Shown: positions 34,258 through 43,729, counted from the first letter of the stretch. The stretch is DNA of 64,000 nucleotides from an uncultured Roseovarius sp. (GCA_947496175.1 CANMBU010000001.1:248001-312000); one strand, 5' to 3'. Translations and numbers: made by a program. The notes: generated by a model from the sequence alone, not told the origin.

Positions 34258-35331
34258 TCAAACCGCCGGCTCCGCCCCCGACAGCACTTCCTTGGCCGAG
34301 GCCTCAACCGACTCGTGTACCCGCTCTGACGGGTCCTGACCCATTTTGCGCGGCGCACGCATCAGGAAAATCCGCGCCCAGCCGCGCCAAGTGCCCACTG
34401 ATGGCGCCATGGCATTTCGCTCAAACCGTCCTTGCCACCCTTCGGGAAGTTCCAGCCCATGATGGCCTGCCCGCTCCAGCATCCACACCAGTGGGATATT
34501 CGACAACGGTCGGGCCGCATGAAATCCGTCCAGCTGCCCGCCAACGTCACCATGACTGCCGCGAAACCAGACCTGCTCAATCCGCCCCTTGGCCCCCGGC
34601 ATGTCGGTCTGTGTGTTCCATAGCACAGGCGCATAGGCTTTACGTGTCTCGTGCAGAGCAAGAGCATGATACCCATGGCGAATATGGGGGCCAAGTTCAT
34701 GGTTGTGAAAGGCATGTTTGGGCGTGCTGAACCGCCAGACAATCGGCAGACATAACCCAAGCGCTTTGACCGTGTCCCAGACGCCAAGCATTTCGATCTC
34801 AACCTCCGGATGGCAGCGGCGTGATGTAAAAGCTTTGGCAACATCGCGCCCGGGCTCTTCGCGATAGTGGCGATACGCCGTCTCTATATGTCGTTCCGTG
34901 GCATATTGCGGCTTCAAAAGACCAACCTGGTCTATCACCCCCGCCAAAGAGCGGACTGCAAACGCACCGCGCGAAAACCCGAAAAGGAATATCCGGTCTC
35001 CAGGGCGATATCGCGAAGCAAGATACCCGTAGGCGCGCTTGATCTGCCGGTTGATGCCACGGCCAAGAATGACATCAGTCGTCCGTTTCCAATCCGGCCA
35101 TTGCACACCGGCCTCATAGTAGATCGAAAGCCCCGAACCGACGACTTCAGACAAAAGCTTGTAAGTGTGGCCTGCATTTGTTTCGCACCCTTCGCTCAGG
35201 GTCGACATGGTGCCATCAAGGATGATGACATGTGTCACAGCGCTGCGGTGGGTGCGGCGCACACGCGGAGCACGCCGAGGACGCGTCGGCAGCAGGCGCT
35301 TAAGCGGTCGAATGAAGCGTGTCAGGTCCAT
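34258..35331 (-). CDS. DUF2235 alpha/beta hydrolase (phospholipase-like)
   Basis: A 357-residue DUF2235 protein. The nucleophile elbow is FGFSRGAFAVRSLAG with Ser120, and the N-terminal strand is VIILDGTMSTL after a basic leader. DUF2235 includes fungal-type esterases and type VI secretion phospholipase effectors (Tle1-like), but also many cytosolic enzymes; there are no secretion genes nearby and no signal peptide. It overlaps the molybdenum hydroxylase gene by 32 bp on the same strand. Confidence 0.82.
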   Translation of the reverse strand: MDLTRFIRPLKRLLPTRPRRAPRVRRTHRSAVTHVIILDGTMSTLSEGCETNAGHTYKLLSEVVGSGLSIYYEAGVQWPDWKRTTDVILGRGINRQIKRAYGYLASRYRPGDRIFLFGFSRGAFAVRSLAGVIDQVGLLKPQYATERHIETAYRHYREEPGRDVAKAFTSRRCHPEVEIEMLGVWDTVKALGLCLPIVWRFSTPKHAFHNHELGPHIRHGYHALALHETRKAYAPVLWNTQTDMPGAKGRIEQVWFRGSHGDVGGQLDGFHAARPLSNIPLVWMLERAGHHGLELPEGWQGRFERNAMAPSVGTWRGWARIFLMRAPRKMGQDPSERVHESVEASAKEVLSGAEPAV

Positions 35332-37606
35332 CTTCGTTCAGCATCTTCCATACCCGGTGCGGGGTAAAGGGCATATCTGCCCGCACGACACCCGCGTGTG
35401 ACAAGGCATCTGCCACCGCATTGGCCACAGCCGCCATCGAGCCGACCGTCCCGGCCTCGCCACACCCTTTCATGCCCATGACATTGGTGGTCGACGGCAC
35501 CGCTTCGGTCGTAAATGTAAACATAGGCACATCTGCGGCACGCGGCATGGCATAGTCCATGAAGGAGGCCGTCAAAAGCTGCGCGTCCTCATCATAGCTC
35601 ACGCGTTCGCAAAGCGCTTGTCCAATGCCTTGCACCACACCGCCATGCACCTGACCTTCGACCAGCAATGGGTTGATAAGATTTCCAAAATCATCAACGA
35701 CTGTGTAACGGATAATCTCAGTTTGGCCCGTCTCAGGGTCAATTTCAACCTCACAGACATGCGCCCCATTGGGAAAAGAACGCGCCGGAAGCTCGGCCGT
35801 TTCACGATGGTTCAACAGATCGCGACGCCCATCCGTGCGCGCCATCTCGGCCGCTTCCAGCAAGGTCGGCGTCATGTTTGACCCCGGCGCGCGGAATGTC
35901 TCATGGTCGAAGTGAGCTTCGTCTTCGGCTACGCCCATTTTCTCGGCAAGATAGGGCGTAAACGCCCCCACCATCGCATCCACTGTCACCAGCGTCGCAT
36001 TGTTCTGCACGGTGACAGAGCGGGATCCCCCCGTCCCGCCGCCCTTCTCGATCCGATCACTGTCGCCTTGCACCACGGTGATCTGATCCACAGGAACCCC
36101 CGTCTGATCGTGCAGGAACTGCGCATAAACCGTCTCATGCCCCTGTCCGTTGGATTGCGTGCCCACATAAAGCGTCACGCCGCCATCATCGGTAAACTCG
36201 ATATGCGCAGTCTCGGACGGGTCACCCAGAATACTCTCAATATAGAAACACAGCCCCAGGCCGCGCAGCTTACCCCGCGATTTGGCGTCAGCCTGCCGCG
36301 CCACGAACCCGGCGCGGTCTGACAAGTTTTCTACGCGGTCCAGCACCCGTTCAAAATCACCCACGTCATAGGTTTCCCCAATCGCCGTGACATACGGGAA
36401 CTGATCCGCCTTGATGAAATTCCGTCGCCGCAAGTCCCACGGATCAACGCCAAGCTCTCGCGCCGCCTGATCCATGATCCGCTCCAGCGCAAAAATCGCC
36501 TCCGGGCGTCCAGCGCCACGATAGGCATCGACCTGTGTTGTGTTTGTGTAAACACCCTCAACATGCAGATAGACGTTCTGCACATCGTAAACCCCCATCA
36601 CAACCTTTGAGAAAAGTGCGGTCTGAATGTTCTGCGCAAAGGGCCCATTGTAAGCCCCCAAATTACACAGCGTATCAACGCGGTAGCCGGTGATCTTCAG
36701 GTTTTCGTCAAAGCCCAGCGTCAGGTCATGCACAAGATCCCGGCCTGCATTGTCCGACAGCATTGTCTCGGTTCGGTCCGCCACCCAAAGCACCGGTGCC
36801 CCCACCATCCTCGCGGCCTGTGCCACGACAAAGGTCTCCGGGTAATCCGGGGCCTTGGTGCCGAAACCGCCCCCAACATCCGGGATCGTGACCCGAATGT
36901 CCTCAGGTTGCATGCTCAGAATACGCGCTGCATGCCGCTTGGTGTTCCAGACATTCTGACCGCTAAAGGCAATATGCAGGCGCCCCTCTGCGACTTGCGC
37001 CAGAACGCTGCGGCCCTCCATCGGGTTGGCGATGATGCGGTTGTCCACGACATGCATCTTGACCACATGCTCTGCCTCGACAATCGCGGCCTCTGCGGCC
37101 TTCTCGTCGCCAATACCCCAATCAAACGCTTGGTTTCGAGGTGCAACTTCGTGTAATTGCGGCCCGCCCAGCGCCAGGTCCAGATGAACATCGCGCTCAT
37201 CATAGTCGATCTCGATCAGCTCCGCCGCATCACGCGCCGCATCAAGATTGTCAGCGACAATGAAAACCATCGCCTCGCCCACAAAGCGCACGCGATCCTC
37301 GGCCAAAAGGGGACGGCGTGGAATGGGCGTCTTGCTGCCGTCGCGGTTCTGCACATCCATGGCAGGCATCGGTTCGGTCACGCCGGCGGCGGCGAGACCA
37401 TCTGAGTCCAGAACAAGATGCACACCCGGCGCAGACCGTGCCTCACTCAGATCCAGTGTGAAGTCTGCATGGGCCACCGCTGAGCGCAAGAAATAGCCGC
37501 GAAGACACCCATCCAGAGCAAAGTCAGAGACATATTGCCCATGCCCCGTCAGAAACCGCCGGTCCTCGATCCGTGTGACGGGCTGACTGCGTCCAAACTT
37601 TTCCAT
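35300..37606 (-). CDS. Orphan molybdenum hydroxylase large subunit (CoxL-like)
   Basis: A 768-residue molybdopterin-binding subunit of the xanthine dehydrogenase / CO dehydrogenase family. It begins with RIEDRRFLTGHGQYVSDF. It contains GGGFGTKA, the loop AYRGAGR at 361-367 and MKGCGEAGTVGSMAAVANAV near the C-terminus, which includes the catalytic Glu region. The active-site loop is the AYRGAGR (form II) type, not the AYXCSFR of true CO dehydrogenase, so CO oxidation should not be assumed. The FAD and iron-sulfur subunits expected as partners are not adjacent. Confidence 0.88.
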   Translation of the reverse strand: MEKFGRSQPVTRIEDRRFLTGHGQYVSDFALDGCLRGYFLRSAVAHADFTLDLSEARSAPGVHLVLDSDGLAAAGVTEPMPAMDVQNRDGSKTPIPRRPLLAEDRVRFVGEAMVFIVADNLDAARDAAELIEIDYDERDVHLDLALGGPQLHEVAPRNQAFDWGIGDEKAAEAAIVEAEHVVKMHVVDNRIIANPMEGRSVLAQVAEGRLHIAFSGQNVWNTKRHAARILSMQPEDIRVTIPDVGGGFGTKAPDYPETFVVAQAARMVGAPVLWVADRTETMLSDNAGRDLVHDLTLGFDENLKITGYRVDTLCNLGAYNGPFAQNIQTALFSKVVMGVYDVQNVYLHVEGVYTNTTQVDAYRGAGRPEAIFALERIMDQAARELGVDPWDLRRRNFIKADQFPYVTAIGETYDVGDFERVLDRVENLSDRAGFVARQADAKSRGKLRGLGLCFYIESILGDPSETAHIEFTDDGGVTLYVGTQSNGQGHETVYAQFLHDQTGVPVDQITVVQGDSDRIEKGGGTGGSRSVTVQNNATLVTVDAMVGAFTPYLAEKMGVAEDEAHFDHETFRAPGSNMTPTLLEAAEMARTDGRRDLLNHRETAELPARSFPNGAHVCEVEIDPETGQTEIIRYTVVDDFGNLINPLLVEGQVHGGVVQGIGQALCERVSYDEDAQLLTASFMDYAMPRAADVPMFTFTTEAVPSTTNVMGMKGCGEAGTVGSMAAVANAVADALSHAGVVRADMPFTPHRVWKMLNEDGPDTLHSTA

Positions 37607-37671
37607 GACTGCTCCAAGCCTTATCAGTCACGCGGACCCTAGCGTGGCGCGCCGGGGTGTCCAGCCTTGCC

Positions 37672-37786
37672 TAAAGCGTTTCGCGACAAACCTGAGCACA
37701 GATGATCGCGAAACGCAGCGCGACACTCAATCGGTGCACGCGTTTCGTCTTTCGCTGATGTCTGAGGTCAAAGGCGAAATGCTTTA
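37672..37786. repeat. About 115-bp repeat with TAAAGCGTTTCGC terminal inverted repeats
   Basis: Ends TAAAGCGTTTCGC (37672-37684) and GCGAAATGCTTTA (37774-37786) are inverted repeats with one mismatch. A second nearly full-length copy lies inverted at 43629-43729 and a short relative at 39455-39506. Internally, GCGTTTCGCGA and TCGCGAAACGC can also pair. The right end supplies the TAA stop of the decarboxylase gene (37784-37786). Confidence 0.88.
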
Positions 37787-38914
37787 TTCGAATTGCGAGA
37801 CAAGCACCGGCGCGGACGGCCCGTAACCGTTAAACGCCGTGGCCAGGCATTCCCCATAAGCCCCCATACCGTCGAAAATCACATAATCGCCTTCCGCAAT
37901 GTCAGACGGCAGCAGGAGCCGCTCTGGCAGCCGGTCCAGACTGTCACAGGTTGGACCAAAGACGATGCGTGGCGATTTTGCGCCCTCACGGAGTGTGCCC
38001 TTTTCCGACACCACGCGCACCCGCGCCACGGCCCCCATATCCCGCGCCTCGGCCAGTGCGCCATAAATCCCATCATTCAGGAACACGGCTCCAGAATCGC
38101 GCGTGGCCTTGACCCGCGTGGCCAGGCAAAACGCGTCCGCCACCATCGCGCGCCCCGGCTCGCACAAGAGCTGTGGGGCATCCGCACCGAAAACCTCTCG
38201 GGTCACTGCGCCAATATGCTCAAAAATTGCCGTCAGATCGGGGACCACGCCATCCCGGTTCGACGCAAACCCGCCGCCAACATTGATCCGCGCCAGTTTG
38301 ACCCCGGCAGCATTGGCCACGTCTGCCACAGCGCGAATATAGGTGCCCCAAGGCTCCGGATCGGCACATTGGGTTCCGGGATGAAAACAGACAGATGGCG
38401 CATATCCCCGCTCCGCCACCAGCCGCAAAAGCATCGCCGCCTCTTCCGGTTCTGCTCCGAACTTGGCCCCGAAATCATAGGCCGCACCCTTGACCGGAAG
38501 CGCCAAACGCACTGCAATTTCTGTGCCTTGCGGCACGATATTCAGCTTATCCAATTCCGAGAGCTCATCCACCGAATAAGACGCGACGTCATGCGTGACC
38601 GCACAGCGCACCTCATCCAGTGACCGCACCGGGTTGTTGTAATGCAGCAACGCCTCCGGCGCGACCGCACGCACCGCCGTCATCTCTGCCGGGCTGGCAA
38701 CGTCAAAGGCAGTTAGACCTGCAGCGGTTAAATTTTCCAAAACTGCCCTGTTTGGGTTGGCCTTGACCGCATACGTCACCAACCCCGGAAATCCCGCCTG
38801 AAAAACCCGCGCCGTGGCCTGTAACACCGCGGGACAAAAGTATAAAATCGCCGTATCGGGTGTTTTGCGACGCAAATGATCTATCGGACTGGGCCATTGA
38901 AATCGCGTATACAT
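37784..38914 (-). CDS. Ornithine/lysine decarboxylase-like PLP enzyme (fold III)
   Basis: A 376-residue alanine-racemase-fold decarboxylase. The PLP lysine is Lys51 in VTYAVKANPN. The glycine-rich phosphate loop region is NVGGGFASN, and FGPTCDSLD carries the C-x-S/D substrate motif seen in ornithine decarboxylases. Ornithine to putrescine is the likeliest reaction; lysine or diaminopimelate remain possible. Its stop codon lies inside the 115-bp repeat. Divergent from an Lrp-type regulator that probably controls it. Confidence 0.87.
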   Translation of the reverse strand: MYTRFQWPSPIDHLRRKTPDTAILYFCPAVLQATARVFQAGFPGLVTYAVKANPNRAVLENLTAAGLTAFDVASPAEMTAVRAVAPEALLHYNNPVRSLDEVRCAVTHDVASYSVDELSELDKLNIVPQGTEIAVRLALPVKGAAYDFGAKFGAEPEEAAMLLRLVAERGYAPSVCFHPGTQCADPEPWGTYIRAVADVANAAGVKLARINVGGGFASNRDGVVPDLTAIFEHIGAVTREVFGADAPQLLCEPGRAMVADAFCLATRVKATRDSGAVFLNDGIYGALAEARDMGAVARVRVVSEKGTLREGAKSPRIVFGPTCDSLDRLPERLLLPSDIAEGDYVIFDGMGAYGECLATAFNGYGPSAPVLVSQFE

Positions 38915-39023
38915 GGTCTGCCTCGAAACATTGTTTTTCTTAACTTTACACCAGCCTGCGTTAAAATATGGCGGCAGTTTGGATGAATTGACGTATTATT
39001 TCGGCAAAGTGATTGGGGGAATC

Positions 39024-39458
39024 ATGCAAACAGACGAACTAGATGAAGCGCTGATCGCGCTCTTACAGGAAAACGCTCGGGCGCCCGTGGCTATGTTGGC
39101 GCGGCGCCTGGGTCTGGCGCGCACGACGGTGCAAGCCCGGATCGAACGCCTTGAAACCAATGGCGTAATCGCTGGGTACACCTTGCGCGTGAACGCCGCC
39201 CGACGTGCGCCCCTACGCGCAACGGCTCTGGTCAGAATCGAGGCGCGCAGCCAGCCCACGGTGATGTCGCGGCTGCAATCTCTGCCCAACGTGCGCAAGG
39301 TGCACACAACATCGGGCCGGTTCGACCTGATCGTCGGACTGGAGGCAGAAAGCACCGAAGAATTGGACGAAGCCTTGGATCGCATTGGAGATGCCAAAGG
39401 CGTTCAAGGCTCTGAAAGCCTTATACATTTAGCGACCAAGCTGGACCGGTCACATTAA
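39024..39458 (+). CDS. Lrp/AsnC-family transcriptional regulator
   Basis: A 144-residue regulator. The HTH spans LDEALIALLQENARAPVAMLARRLGLARTTVQARIERLE, and the RAM effector domain follows with VRKVHTTSGRFDLIVGLEAES. The ATG at 39024 follows GGGGGA; the frame is open upstream but that part is not conserved. It is divergent from the decarboxylase, suggesting amino-acid-responsive control of it. The TAA stop (39456-39458) falls in the arm of a short TTAAAGCGTTT inverted repeat. Confidence 0.9.
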   Translation: MQTDELDEALIALLQENARAPVAMLARRLGLARTTVQARIERLETNGVIAGYTLRVNAARRAPLRATALVRIEARSQPTVMSRLQSLPNVRKVHTTSGRFDLIVGLEAESTEELDEALDRIGDAKGVQGSESLIHLATKLDRSH

Positions 39459-39506
39459 AGCGTTTTACGAAAATTCGTGACGCAGGTTTTTCTCGAAACG
39501 CTTTAA
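39455..39506. repeat. Short TTAAAGCGTTT inverted repeat between convergent genes
   Basis: Perfect 11-bp arms TTAAAGCGTTT (39455-39465) and AAACGCTTTAA (39496-39506), with a second small stem ACGAA/TTCGT inside. Both flanking genes take their TAA stops from the arms (39456-39458 on plus, 39503-39505 on minus). It resembles the ends of the 115-bp repeat, and could act as a bidirectional transcription terminator. Confidence 0.85.
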
Positions 39507-40990
39507 CCGTAAAGCGTGCTCCAACGCTCAATAAGCTGCTGCTGAAGGCGCTTTGATCGGCTGTTCCAGCTTTTCGACCCCCGAGGGCGCGTGTCGTTCT
39601 TGCTATCGACTTTAGCCCGCAGATCGTCATTGGCGGTAAAAATCGCAAAGGCAAGGTCCTTGCCTTTTGGTGATGTCGCGTAGCCTGCAAGCGAGCTGAC
39701 AAAATAGAGCGTGCCGGTTTTCGCAGCAACACGGATAGGATGTCCCTTGTTGGGTGCACCGTTTTTGTCTCGCAGGGTGATTGGCTTCAGGATGGGTTTC
39801 AGAACCTCTGATTTTCCAAACCTTGCCAGGGCCCTGGCCAAATCAACCGACGTCAGTCGCGAGGCATCGCTTAGGCCAGAGTGATCCGCAAGCTGCGCGT
39901 TTTTCATGCCCAGCTCACCTTGCGCCCAAGTGCTCATTTCCCTTGCAGACGCCGCCAGGCCTGTGCGCCGCCCGCGCCGCCGGGCCGAGGCCGTTAATCC
40001 GACAAGCTCGGCTGTAAGGTTCGTCGAAAACTTCAGCATGTCTTGCAAAATATCTGTCAACGGTGCGCTTTGATGGCTCACCAGCATCGGGGCATCCGGC
40101 AAGGATTTGACCGGCTCTCCAGCGGTCAAGGAGATATCATTCACCTCTGCCAGACGCGCAAAAACCTCTGTCGTATAGGTGTGCGGATACCGCACCGGCA
40201 ACCACCGCGCCCCGCCATTGCCAAGGGCCCGTCGCGCCACGCTCCACCGGTCATGATCCCCACCATCGGAATAGACATAAACCGGTCCCTTACGGTTCGA
40301 AATTTCCATGCGTGCAGCCTTCACGGCGGGGCGATACCGCTTGGTCCGCGCTTCCATCGTGACATCGTAATTCTGGCCCTTGCGCTTCCACTCAAAGTGC
40401 ACGCGATTGAAATTGAGGTTCAAACCTGAGATCGACGGGTTGTAACCCACGTGATCGGGTTGTCCGGGATCTATTGACCGCACAAACGGCACGGCACCTG
40501 CCCAACACCGCAGCCGCCCCGTCACTCTGGTGACTCCGGCCTCCTTAAGGCGCTTCACCATATCCCCAAGAATATCCGTGTCCAAGGTCGGGTCCCCGCC
40601 CCCGGCCAAGATCAAGTCTCCATCCAGCACGCCGTCCTTCACTGGCCCGGTCGCCAAAATCCTGGTTTCAAATCGATAATCCGGCCCCAGAACATCCAGG
40701 GCGTATAGGGCCGTCAGCGCCTTGGTTACGCTGGCAGGCGGCAAACCCTTGGCCCCGTTCATAGCCTCCAGCACCTTGCCAGACTTTGAATCGACCACTG
40801 CGAAACTGACGTCTCCACCCAGGTTTGCGGTGTCAACCAGGGTCTGCGCGCCCGTTGCGCGCGGCGCACGAGGGCCATCCGGTCTTTTTTGCGGGCGAAG
40901 CGAGACCTCTGGCGCATTCGCCAGACCGGCAGTGCCCAGCACACTCAACGCAGTTGTTATGAAGAAACGTCGTGAAACTCTGTAATTCAT
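39503..40990 (-). CDS. dacB: D-alanyl-D-alanine carboxypeptidase / endopeptidase, PBP4 type
   Basis: A 495-residue class C low-molecular-weight penicillin-binding protein trimming peptidoglycan peptides in the periplasm. The motifs are SVTK (Ser87, Lys90), SxN in KFSTNLTAEL, and KTG in VAAKTGTLYFVS. A signal peptide follows MNYRVSRRFFITT and may be Tat-type. The ATG at 40990 is chosen over 41023 because the signal peptide then begins normally. The stop lies in the short inverted repeat. It follows nadD on the same strand by 59 bp. Confidence 0.93.
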   Translation of the reverse strand: MNYRVSRRFFITTALSVLGTAGLANAPEVSLRPQKRPDGPRAPRATGAQTLVDTANLGGDVSFAVVDSKSGKVLEAMNGAKGLPPASVTKALTALYALDVLGPDYRFETRILATGPVKDGVLDGDLILAGGGDPTLDTDILGDMVKRLKEAGVTRVTGRLRCWAGAVPFVRSIDPGQPDHVGYNPSISGLNLNFNRVHFEWKRKGQNYDVTMEARTKRYRPAVKAARMEISNRKGPVYVYSDGGDHDRWSVARRALGNGGARWLPVRYPHTYTTEVFARLAEVNDISLTAGEPVKSLPDAPMLVSHQSAPLTDILQDMLKFSTNLTAELVGLTASARRRGRRTGLAASAREMSTWAQGELGMKNAQLADHSGLSDASRLTSVDLARALARFGKSEVLKPILKPITLRDKNGAPNKGHPIRVAAKTGTLYFVSSLAGYATSPKGKDLAFAIFTANDDLRAKVDSKNDTRPRGSKSWNSRSKRLQQQLIERWSTLYG

Positions 40991-41049
40991 AAACGCAGTT
41001 AACCTAAGCCACCGGCTTCGCACAATCCGCTTTCCGGTTCACTCCCCCA

Positions 41050-41664
41050 TCAACTTTTCGACAGGCCACGCCAGTCGCCCCGCGCCCGGATCTCTGTGGA
41101 AGAAATATCCGCCATGGGGACGTTGACAAAACACCAGGCCGGCGCATCAGAGATAGCCAGCGCTCTGGACTGTCGCCCTGGGATGCGTTGCCCTCGGTAG
41201 ATCCGCGCTGCTTTGGACATGCGCGCCGAGATACGTTGACCCGGGCGCGCCAGAACCCCCAAAGGCACGCGCGCCACGATATCATGCCAGTCCTGCCACT
41301 GATCAAGCTGAGCCAGATTGTCAGCCCCCATCAGCCAAACAAACCGCACACCTGCGCAGGCCGATTGAAGTGTGGCCAGGGTTTCTGCGGTGTAGCGCGT
41401 GCCAGCCTGCGCCTCAAAATCCGTGACGTGAACACGCGGATGCCCAACAAGCGCTTCACAAGCTGCGATGCGTTGTGCCATCGGGGCGGGGCCACGCGAC
41501 TTAAGCGGATTGCCTGGGCTCACGACCCACCAAACCTGGTCCAGATCGAACCGCCGCAATGCCTCTCGCGAAATATGCGCATGTCCCGCATGCGGTGGAT
41601 CAAACGATCCTCCCAAAAGCCCGACAACCTGACCCGGTCGGATATGCGGCAGTCGATAGAGCAT
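41050..41664 (-). CDS. nadD: Nicotinate-nucleotide adenylyltransferase NadD
   Basis: A 204-residue enzyme making deamido-NAD from nicotinate mononucleotide. It has [18 protein letters not shown] with the (H/T)xGH motif, [11 protein letters not shown] and [15 protein letters not shown]-terminal [10 protein letters not shown] is the expected SSTxIR motif. The start at 41664 gives the usual dozen residues before the first strand and has a GGGG-type ribosome-binding site. Longer starts at 41688 and 41727 are open but lack a clear site. Confidence 0.92.
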   Translation of the reverse strand: MLYRLPHIRPGQVVGLLGGSFDPPHAGHAHISREALRRFDLDQVWWVVSPGNPLKSRGPAPMAQRIAACEALVGHPRVHVTDFEAQAGTRYTAETLATLQSACAGVRFVWLMGADNLAQLDQWQDWHDIVARVPLGVLARPGQRISARMSKAARIYRGQRIPGRQSRALAISDAPAWCFVNVPMADISSTEIRARGDWRGLSKS

Positions 41665-41823
41665 CTCACCCCGTCCAGATTTGCGCATCAAACAGCGCCA
41701 TTCTGCATATCCCGCGCCTTGGTGCAACGCTCTAGGATCAAAGCAAATTTTAAAGATTTTGTTCCACGCGAAACATCACATCTTAAGAGACCGGTGCGCA
41801 GACTAGGCCAATCCTATCTGGAT

Positions 41824-43632
41824 ATGGTAACAAACGTGATCGCGCCTCCTAAACCCAATGGGTTAACGTCAGCTCCGAACGACCAAGCCCCGTCTCTGTC
41901 GCTTTGCACGCGGCTGGTGAACTGCGCCAAGGATGCAATCATACTGCAGGATCTGCAAAGCCGGATATTGTGGATGAACAGCGCTGCAGAAACCATGTTT
42001 GGTTGGCGTTTAGAAGACGTTCGCGGATTACCCGGTGTGTCCGTCACGGCCGATACGAACTTGCCCACCAAGTTCCACTATGATTTGCAAAGCCCGATCT
42101 TCGACCGCTTTGTCGTCGGCCGTCACAAACGTCGCGATGGGTCTGAATTCTGGAACCAACAGACCTTTGCCAAGGTCGAACCAATTCATGAAGACCAGAA
42201 CATGATGATCCTGGTCAGCTGTCGGGACATCTCGGAACAGGTGCAAACCGAAACCGCCCTGCGCCAAACCCAGGAAGAGTTGCAGCATGCCGCCTATCAT
42301 GACGATCTTACAGGGCTGGCCAACCGTAAGAAATTGCAGGGCTATCTTGAAACGCCGCTGGTGCGGGATGCCCTTAAAAAACAACAGATTGGCGTCTTGC
42401 AACTCGACCTGGACAAGTTCAAGGAGATCAACGATAGCTTTGGACACGCCGCCGGGGACGGCACCCTCATTCACGTTGCCGAAGCCCTACGGCGAAGTTC
42501 CGGCCCACAAGACCTTGCCTGCCGGTCGGGCGGCGACGAGTTTGTTTTGATTTGCCCAAAGGTTGCATCGATTGAAGCACTCGTGACCCGGGCTGAACTA
42601 TTACTCAAGGAGGTGGGTAAACCACTGCGCTGTCAGGATCACATCCTGTACATCAAAGGCTCCATCGGAGCCAGCCTGGCCTCTCCCGAAGTCACCTGTG
42701 GTGAGGAATTGATTCATCAGGCGGATCAGGCGCTCTATGCCGCCAAAGAGAATGGGCGCGCCCAAACCGTTGTTTTCACTCCAGAGCTTGGTAGAGTTCA
42801 GACAACCAAAACCCGTCTGGCGCGTGAAATTCAAACCGCCACCACCGAAGGTCAGTTCACCGTCGAGCTACAACCCCAAATGCGTCTTGAGGACGATAAA
42901 GTAACAAGCTGCGAGGCGCTTTTACGATGGGAGCATCCGGAGTACGGGCAACTTTTCCCAGTGGAGTTCCTCGATATTGCGCGGCGGTCCGGTGTCTTGG
43001 CGGATCTCGACTATCACTCGATGAACCTTTCGCTCGACGCACTGAACAAAATTCGGCAGGCCGGGCACGAAACACTGACGCTGGCCATTAACGCCTCTGC
43101 AGAAGTCATGGCGGACAGCAACTATACCGGCTTACTGGACTGGGCATTGCAATCTCGCGGCCTGACGCCGGAGGATGTTTGTATCGAGATTCAGGAATCC
43201 GCGATCCTGCACCCTGAAAACTACGAAATCACCACCACGGTGGACAAGCTCAGGCGCCTCGGCGCCAGAGTCGCTTTGGATGATTTCGGCACCGGATATG
43301 CCGGCTTCGCCCATTTGTCTTTTATTGACTTGGATGCAATCAAACTGGATCGCGCCATGATCGCCCGACTTGGCAAAGACACCCGCACACAAGACATTGT
43401 AAAGGCCTTGGTCAATCTGGCACATCAACTGGGTATGACGGTGATCGCCGAAGGCGTTGAAAGCCAAGAGCAACTCGATTTGCTGCGTGCCGCAGATTGT
43501 CCAAACATTCAGGGATTTGGTCTGGCACACCCTATGCCGGTTGCCGACTTCCTGATCTGGCTCGACACCCCCGCCGAGCAGCAGCCCTTTCAGGCACAGC
43601 AAATCAAATCTCCTAAAGCCCCCCATCTTTAA
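41824..43632 (+). CDS. PAS-GGDEF-EAL cyclic-di-GMP protein
   Basis: A 602-residue cytosolic protein. A PAS domain (about 25-145; AIILQDLQSRILWMNSAAETMFGW) is followed by GGDEF with an intact active site (SGGDEFVLI) and EAL with SCEALLRWEHP, DDFGTGYAG and VIAEGVES. Both catalytic signatures look intact, so it could be a bifunctional cyclase and phosphodiesterase. The ATG at 41824 leaves a 159-bp gap to the divergent nadD; the frame stays open for 212 codons upstream, but that part is antisense to nadD. Ends at the edge of a 100-bp repeat. Confidence 0.9.
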   Translation: MVTNVIAPPKPNGLTSAPNDQAPSLSLCTRLVNCAKDAIILQDLQSRILWMNSAAETMFGWRLEDVRGLPGVSVTADTNLPTKFHYDLQSPIFDRFVVGRHKRRDGSEFWNQQTFAKVEPIHEDQNMMILVSCRDISEQVQTETALRQTQEELQHAAYHDDLTGLANRKKLQGYLETPLVRDALKKQQIGVLQLDLDKFKEINDSFGHAAGDGTLIHVAEALRRSSGPQDLACRSGGDEFVLICPKVASIEALVTRAELLLKEVGKPLRCQDHILYIKGSIGASLASPEVTCGEELIHQADQALYAAKENGRAQTVVFTPELGRVQTTKTRLAREIQTATTEGQFTVELQPQMRLEDDKVTSCEALLRWEHPEYGQLFPVEFLDIARRSGVLADLDYHSMNLSLDALNKIRQAGHETLTLAINASAEVMADSNYTGLLDWALQSRGLTPEDVCIEIQESAILHPENYEITTTVDKLRRLGARVALDDFGTGYAGFAHLSFIDLDAIKLDRAMIARLGKDTRTQDIVKALVNLAHQLGMTVIAEGVESQEQLDLLRAADCPNIQGFGLAHPMPVADFLIWLDTPAEQQPFQAQQIKSPKAPHL

Positions 43633-43729
43633 CCTGAGACCTCAGCGAAAGACGAAACGCGTGCAACGATTGAGTGTCGCGCGGCGTTTCGCGATCATCT
43701 GCGGGTCAGGTTAATCGCGAAGCGCTTAT
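43629..43729. repeat. Second copy of the 115-bp repeat, inverted and slightly truncated
   Basis: On the minus strand this copy aligns with 37672-37770, with stretches such as AGATGATCGCGAAACGC and GCGCGACACTCAATCG shared. The end next to the GGDEF-EAL gene lacks the terminal arm. The other end (GCGAAGCGCTTA) supplies the TAA stop of the lipoprotein hydrolase (43726-43728), and the GGDEF-EAL stop (43630-43632) falls in its first bases. Confidence 0.85.

Noticed and set aside
35300..37606. Aerobic CO dehydrogenase
   Set aside because: The active-site loop is AYRGAGR rather than the AYXCSFR type, and no partner subunits or accessory cox genes are adjacent.
41188..41823. 212-codon upstream extension of the GGDEF-EAL frame
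   Set aside because: Runs antisense to nadD, contains no conserved domain, and the PAS domain begins after the ATG at 41824.
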